A DNA stretch of 10,244 nucleotides. Source: Phoronis ovalis. Lineage: Eukaryota; Phoronida; Phoronidae. Position 1 is the stretch's first letter, and every line of letters starts with the position of its first letter. The stretch is taken from the NCBI GenBank assembly GCA_028565635.1, contig JAOXYB010065990.1:1-10244 (forward strand), in the 5' to 3' direction. A model generated the notes under the pieces. That model saw only the letters and a program-made list of their open reading frames with translations. It had not been told where the DNA came from and ran no database searches. The translations under genes were made by a program, and so were the position numbers. Positions 6,500-10,244 of this stretch are shown here, piece by piece.

Positions 6500-7720
6500 G
6501 CAGGATTACTATTACAATTACAGAATTTTTATTTTTATAATACCTCATGTTTATTTAAGCTTTTAATTACATTGTGTTTAATTAGAGTTTTTATTTTCAT
6601 AATGTTTAATCTTGAACTACCATCGTTTTCATCACAGATAATCAAAGTTATTTCGAAAAAGTCAGATCTGTAAGATGATGAAGGATAAGAATAAAAGTCC
6701 TTTAGATTAAAAGTAATGGAAGATGCAAGGACTAAAATTATTGAGCACAGCGATCAAATGTATTTTAGTATGTCAGTAACTAAACATACGAGCGAACTCA
6801 AAGCTGGAGTACAAATAGCTGTGGTGCGTACTACCGTGTTTAATCAAAAAAATAAGATAATAATAAGTAAATACATTACAAACATCCAGCTTGAATACAT
6901 TTTTATCAATTCATTTTCAATTAATTACGTTTTAATCATCAAACCGTGTTGTTAAATGTCATATGATGTTTTCGAAATTTTGAGTAGTTACTCATGCTTT
7001 TTAAACTATTTTTTTAATAATGAATTTGTTGTAATTTTAGGAAAGCTTCCACAGAGGTCTACTGAACTCCATGTGTGTGATTTAGGTTAATAGCCCCGTA
7101 TTTTACATGTCAACAATGAAGTACAGTGGTAAACTTGTGAAGCAAATGTAAAATAAAATTAAAAAAACTAGTGAAACATTTAAAAACACAAACCGCTGAG
7201 CCCATTATGTCGGTTAGAAATATGTAACACCTTACATTATGGTGCGACTGTAATGAATATACTTTACTAAACACATGATGCCTGTGTGCGTGTGAGTTAA
7301 ATGAATATAAAATAATTTATCCTATTTATGATTATCCTATCATTTTCTAAAGCTACTGCAGTTAAACTAAATAAACGTTGTGGTCGATGATGTCGGTCCC
7401 GGATGTGGACCTCACCTATTGCTACGTAATCATATAAAGTATAATCGTCTAATTAACTTGAATCAAACAATTTCATTACTTTAACTTTAAAACTACGGAA
7501 GTCACAAGCAAAAGGAAACACGAACAAATAAAAATAATAGATCAAGACCGGACACTATATTGCTGGAACTACCTTGAAGAGCTTTCATACGTAATCTAAA
7601 AATTGAAATAATTTAATTACCTAAACTGATTTTATATACGAAGTTTATCTAACTTCACAAATATTTTATGCGCTTGAGACAGATATATGTACGTGGTTTA
7701 CAAATGTATTTGTTAAAATA
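6500..7720. other. No supported gene
   Basis: This is AT-rich intergenic sequence. The 79-codon plus frame at 6716-6955 contains the inverted repeat core in antisense and ends in Ile/Asn/Tyr-rich sequence typical of chance frames. A short acceptor-like site near 7040 is followed by only 14 open codons. I see no RNA gene or tandem array. Confidence 0.5.
6804..6825 (-). repeat. 22-base inverted match to the core of the 320-bp repeat
   Basis: The reverse complement of this segment is identical over 22 bases to 217-238 and 8303-8324 (ACCACAGCTATTTGTACTCC and the next two bases). Outside the 22 bases similarity fades quickly. It may be the remnant of an old inverted copy, or a conserved functional core of the repeat. 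Confidence 0.7.
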
Positions 7721-7723
7721 AAC

Positions 7724-7933
7724 ATGTACTGTACACCCCACAGTGCCCACAACACAAGACTACTACAGTTCGCACTCTTGCATAGACATGGGTTTGAAAG
7801 GCAATTTTGCAATTATCTATTGACACTTACTCTAGCGGAACGTTTGTTATATATAATGGAAACAACTGGCAGGTTGTTTCGTAGTGCTTCGTTAGAGATG
7901 CAAGTTATCATATTTGAACCTGTTTATAAATAG
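7724..7933 (+). pseudogene. Possible third LRR exon remnant
   Basis: The frame is open to TAG at 7931-7933. Its second half, FCNYLLTLTLAERLLYIMET then LFRSASLEM, can be aligned with LRR exon B and its minus-strand partner. Shared features are the YL pair, the L-Y/F-aliphatic strand after three residues (AERLLYI against GKNLIYL), and SxSL followed by EM. A two-residue indel is needed and identity is low. There is no obvious donor at the end. If real, this is an old, more diverged paralogue on the same strand as exon A. It could also be chance. Confidence 0.3.
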
Positions 7934-8096
7934 TTTGTAACTTTGTTGGCAATGTCCCGGAATAGAAACCCTTTACTAACTTATAAGTATATCATTTATT
8001 GCTGACGTTTCGTTGTACAGGAAATGATAACATTTCAGGAGTGCAAAGGCAACATGTTATTGCAGTGAATGAACAGAAATGATTTCCGGAATTGAG

Positions 8097-8412
8097 AATG
8101 CGAAGTGTCGCATTTTTTAATCTTCGACAGCTGCACTGTTAACGAGGGAATTGCAATTGAATTCTTTACATTTATATTTTAAATTTATTTGAAAGCTAAA
8201 TTGAACTACAGCAATTTCAATGACGTTTATGAAAATGGCTTACCGTACAAAGTAGTTTGTCCTCTTACGCCTGTCTAAGCATACTATGAAGATCGGCCGT
8301 GTACCACAGCTATTTGTACTCCAGTGTGTGCTACTCATGCGCCCTCTGGTAAAACAAATGCAATATAAAATATTCTTTAGAATTTATATCGAGATATTAA
8401 ACATATTTCATA
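8097..8412 (+). repeat. Direct repeat of about 320 bp, copy 2
   Basis: This is the partner of 1-327, in the same orientation about 8.1 kb away. The shared landmarks run in order: GTGTCG-ATTTTTTAATCTTCGA, AACGAGGGAATT-CAATTGAATT, TTTATGAAAATGGCTTACC, the conserved core at 8301-8345, and ATCGAGATATTAA at the right end. It sits between two candidate exons of a third LRR remnant, so it would be intronic if that model is right. Confidence 0.8.
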
Positions 8413-8479
8413 GTGCAAGCTTCGTAGTGGATATTTTTACTACTGTAAACATTGATCGGATGTCTCCTACTGGTTTCAG

Positions 8480-8775
8480 GCCCATGCACTGTTTCGCTGA
8501 AATGATTATGAAGCTTTCTGAGATTAAGAATCTTCGAGCTGTGGAAAGTGTATGGGTGTACAGGATGTGAAGATGTAGATATGACACTGTTAGGAGAAAC
8601 AATAAGGATTAGGACAGATAATAAGGTTAGCCAATTCCTCGGCATTAAAAGTAATCGCCCTGGTAAAGATTTTCTAAGCCATAAAGAATGGGATACTTTG
8701 TTCATGAAATCTTCACTAGATTGCACTAATTTGAAGAATTGTATCTATTGTGCATTTAGTAAGCTATACAAATGA
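8480..8775 (+). pseudogene. Candidate 3' coding exon with a frameshift (third LRR-like copy)
   Basis: A good acceptor (TACTGGTTTCAG, AG at 8478-8479) starts a frame that would accept a phase 2 donor, as used by both LRR exon B copies. It reads PMHCFAEMIMKLSEIKNLRA and ends in TGA at 8568-8570. The neighbouring frame is open from 8512 and continues with CEDVDMTLLGE, GKDFLSHKEWDTLF and SSLDCTNLKN to TGA at 8773-8775. The two together make a single run of about 98 codons interrupted by one frame change between 8512 and 8570. KLSEIKNLRAVE and TNLKNC have LRR character. No sequence match to the other copies was found, so family membership is a guess; that it was once coding is more likely than not. 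Confidence 0.4.
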
Positions 8776-8779
8776 TTTA

Positions 8780-9265
8780 CAAAACACGTTTGTATTTTCG
8801 ATATCAGAATTCACATGATATCCCGTTTTTGTGCCAGAATTATTTTCCTTGTTTCTTAATTAAAACATAAACTACATATATAATACACGCATGATGTTTT
8901 TGTAATTGTAACTTTTTCGTGGAATGGCTCGCATTCATTTGAAGAGAACTGCACAAGTACAATTAACACTTTATAAACAAGGATAGCCTGCCTGTCCCGC
9001 AGCTGTATCGTTTCTTAGAATCACCTGTGTCTTTTGTGAAAATTCGACTGAACAGTGTTTTCAAAGTGTAACACACATTCATCACAAATTGTAGCTCACA
9101 CATCCATAGCGTATAACATTGGGCTGCTGAGAAATGTTGGCACCCTTTGAATAACTATTGATCAACGAATAATTCCGCCAACTAAAACTAATTCTCCATA
9201 TCCCTAACGCATGGATCCACCCTAGCCCAATATAAACACACTAACTTAATTCTCGGGACTTGACT
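8780..9265. other. No supported gene
   Basis: This is AT-rich intergenic sequence between the candidate LRR exon and the TATA promoter near 9273. No open frame, repeat or RNA gene could be supported. Confidence 0.5.
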
Positions 9266-9272
9266 ACACTGA

Positions 9273-9302
9273 TATATAAAGCAGGCAGGGTGATTCTCAT
9301 CA
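9273..9302 (+). promoter_or_regulatory. TATA-box core promoter
   Basis: TATATAAA at 9273-9280 is followed about 30 bases downstream by TCATTG (A at 9302), close to the arthropod initiator TCAKTY. The spacing is right for RNA polymerase II. A candidate signal-peptide start codon lies about 115 bases further on. A short upstream reading frame of 8 codons (9384-9410) lies in the predicted leader. Confidence 0.45.
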
Positions 9303-9416
9303 TTGTCTTCTTAGTGCCATAAACAAGAACCAAACAATACACAACACTATCGACCATTGCAGGACAATACTGATTCAACTGAAATGTGCTCCGAAACATT
9401 GATATTTTAGTTAGTT

Positions 9417-9512
9417 ATGCAACAAGGTCACTACCGCGTGAAGTTATGTTTGTTGCTTATAATTTCAGCAGTAATTGAAACAGCTCAATGGAAATTTTTA
9501 ATTGGAAGTTTT
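9417..9512 (+). CDS. Exon 1 of a possible small secreted protein: signal peptide
   Basis: The ATG at 9417 opens a frame with a signal-peptide layout: a short polar and basic start (MQQGHYRVK), a hydrophobic core (LCLLLIISAVI), then ETAQ as a plausible cleavage region near residue 23. A good donor, TTTT then GTAAGG at 9513, ends 32 complete codons in phase 0. Unspliced, the frame runs to 9605 with a second hydrophobic stretch. The upstream TATA box, downstream exons and AATAAA signal support a compact gene. No family is recognised. Confidence 0.4.
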
Positions 9513-9712
9513 GTAAGGAATTGTATTTTACTTGGTTACGTAATAGTGTTTTGTGACGTGTTTTTGAGTGTTAACTCAAGTTATCGCAATGTTAGAGTGT
9601 TATAAATATTTGTTATTTAATTGTCATTTGAACTTGTTTCTCTCTTTTTTTATTGCTTTCCTTAATGAGTTTAAAACGGATGACGTAATATATATAATTT
9701 TTTTTATCTTAG

Positions 9713-9791
9713 TTGACATCTCTTTTGTGTGCTCTGGAGACCAATGGTACTGCATACTGGGATATCATCTATCATTCAAGTTCTACTTACA
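9713..9791 (+). CDS. Exon 2 of the possible small secreted protein
   Basis: A strong acceptor (eight Ts, ATCTTAG, AG at 9711-9712) opens in phase 0 to read LTSLLCALETNGTAYWDIIY and on to HSSSTY. NGT is a potential N-glycosylation site. Two endings are possible. A donor GTGTGT at 9792 leaves phase 1 and joins in frame to exon 3. Otherwise the exon reads through to TAA at 9839-9841, giving a 74-residue protein. The intron before it (9513-9712) is T-rich as expected. Confidence 0.35.
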
Positions 9792-9883
9792 GTGTGTTCG
9801 TTTTGGAAACGTTCGGTACTCTTGATTTTTCTGTTTTCTAAACTTTAATGTTAGCAATTTGATATTTTTTTTTTTTTTTGTAG

Positions 9884-9960
9884 GATACCTTTTTTGTAAA
9901 GTTTTCATGACAAGTCTGGGAAAGGTACTGGGACAGCTAAAATATAATACCGCTGAATAA
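9884..9960 (+). CDS. Exon 3 of the possible small secreted protein
   Basis: A run of 15 Ts followed by GTAG (AG at 9882-9883) is the strongest-looking acceptor in the window. Entered in phase 1, the frame reads YLFCKVFMTSLGKVLGQLKY and ends NTAE with TAA at 9958-9960. The AATAAA signal follows 53 bases later. With exons 1 and 2 the product would be about 83 residues, of which roughly 60 remain after signal removal. Entered in phase 0 directly from exon 1, it stops after eight residues. Confidence 0.33.
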
Positions 9961-10012
9961 TTTACCTTCTATTAGTTAAAGCAATAGGGAATATTCTATT
10001 TTCGAGAGGCAA

Positions 10013-10018
10013 AATAAA
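10013..10018 (+). terminator. Polyadenylation signal AATAAA
   Basis: AATAAA lies 53 bases after the stop at 9960 and before the reading frame at 10149. Its position fits the 3' end of the candidate small gene. The hexamer is common in AT-rich DNA, so this supports the gene model only weakly on its own. Confidence 0.4.
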
Positions 10019-10148
10019 TAGACATTTAATTTTACTTTAGTTATTATTACATGTTGGCTGAAAATATCCCCAAAAAGTCTGCATTTATATATTTACAGTA
10101 AATATATGTAGATGCATTTAAAACTCAACTGTTTATAATTGTACGTTA

Positions 10149-10244
10149 ATGACGGATACATTTACTCAATGCTTTAAACATGTAAATGAAAAATTGGATA
10201 ACCTTATTAAAGGTCAAGCTCAACTTTCCCAGCGTGTAACTGAC
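10149..10244 (+). CDS. Start of a reading frame with coiled-coil-like N-terminus, cut by the window edge
   Basis: From ATG at 10149 the frame is open for 32 codons to the edge: MTDTFTQCFKHVNEKLDNLI, then KGQAQLSQRVTD. The hydrophobic spacing (V, L, L/I, then L, V) and the polar/charged filling suggest an amphipathic helix or coiled coil. Such N-termini are common in retroelement gag/ORF1 proteins and in other self-associating proteins. The codon composition differs from the AT-rich flanks. An in-frame stop lies upstream at 10119-10121. No domain can be identified from so little sequence. Confidence 0.4.
   Translation, partial: MTDTFTQCFKHVNEKLDNLIKGQAQLSQRVTD

Noticed and set aside
6716-6955. 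79-codon plus-strand frame
   Set aside because: It overlaps the inverted repeat core and ends in Ile/Asn/Tyr-rich AT-driven sequence; there is no promoter, signal or match.
8397-8726. Minus-strand frames of 109 and 64 codons
   Set aside because: They oppose the plus-strand candidate exon, which has an acceptor and better composition; they also differ from each other only by frame.
9137-9302. Start of an LTR (TGTTGG...) with an internal TATA box
   Set aside because: No second LTR, no tRNA primer-binding site and no target duplication can be seen, and TGTTGG alone is too common.
1-10244. CRISPR array, tRNA, rRNA or bacterial operon
   Set aside because: There are no regularly spaced repeats, no cloverleaf or conserved rRNA blocks, and no ribosome-binding sites. 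The gene structure is eukaryotic throughout.

Overview
The window is AT-rich nuclear DNA from an animal, most likely an arthropod or a similar invertebrate. The coding pieces are short and interrupted by GT-AG introns with T-rich acceptors. One arthropod-style TATA promoter and several AATAAA signals are visible, and there are no ribosome-binding sites, operons or bacterial gene packing. I cannot name the species. Dispersed repeats and decayed gene copies make it look like an accessory, duplication-prone region.

The main content is a small cluster of F-box/leucine-rich-repeat (LRR) type genes in states of decay. On the minus strand (about 6327 down to 3983) lies the best copy. It has an intact 207-codon F-box plus LRR opening, then an in-frame TGA, then continued LRR coding with a 4-base insertion, a donor at 5425, a second LRR exon (4595-4271) and a possible tiny last exon with an AATAAA signal. 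On the plus strand (about 704 to 3981) lies a facing paralogue that lacks an F-box. Its LRR exons A and B align with the minus copy without gaps over long stretches, and both copies use the same splice phases (phase 1, then phase 2). The plus copy has an in-frame TGA, a frameshift equal to a 14-base loss, and further broken 3' pieces with stops. The two genes converge tail to tail near 3980. A third, more diverged plus-strand LRR remnant may lie at 7724-7933 and 8480-8775.

The left edge (1-327) and 8097-8412 carry the same direct repeat of about 320 bp. A 22-base core of it recurs inverted at 6804-6825. Shorter unexplained repeats sit in the introns of the plus-strand LRR copy: an exact 25-base duplication at 2788 and 3492, and an inverted pair at 1886 and 3173.

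The right side (9270-10020) can be read as a compact two- or three-exon gene for a small secreted protein: TATA box at 9273, signal-peptide-like start at 9417, introns with good donor and acceptor sites, a stop and an AATAAA signal. At the extreme right edge a reading frame starts at 10149 and runs out of the window; its N-terminus looks able to form a coiled coil. The stretches 6340-7720 and 8780-9270 show no gene that I can support.
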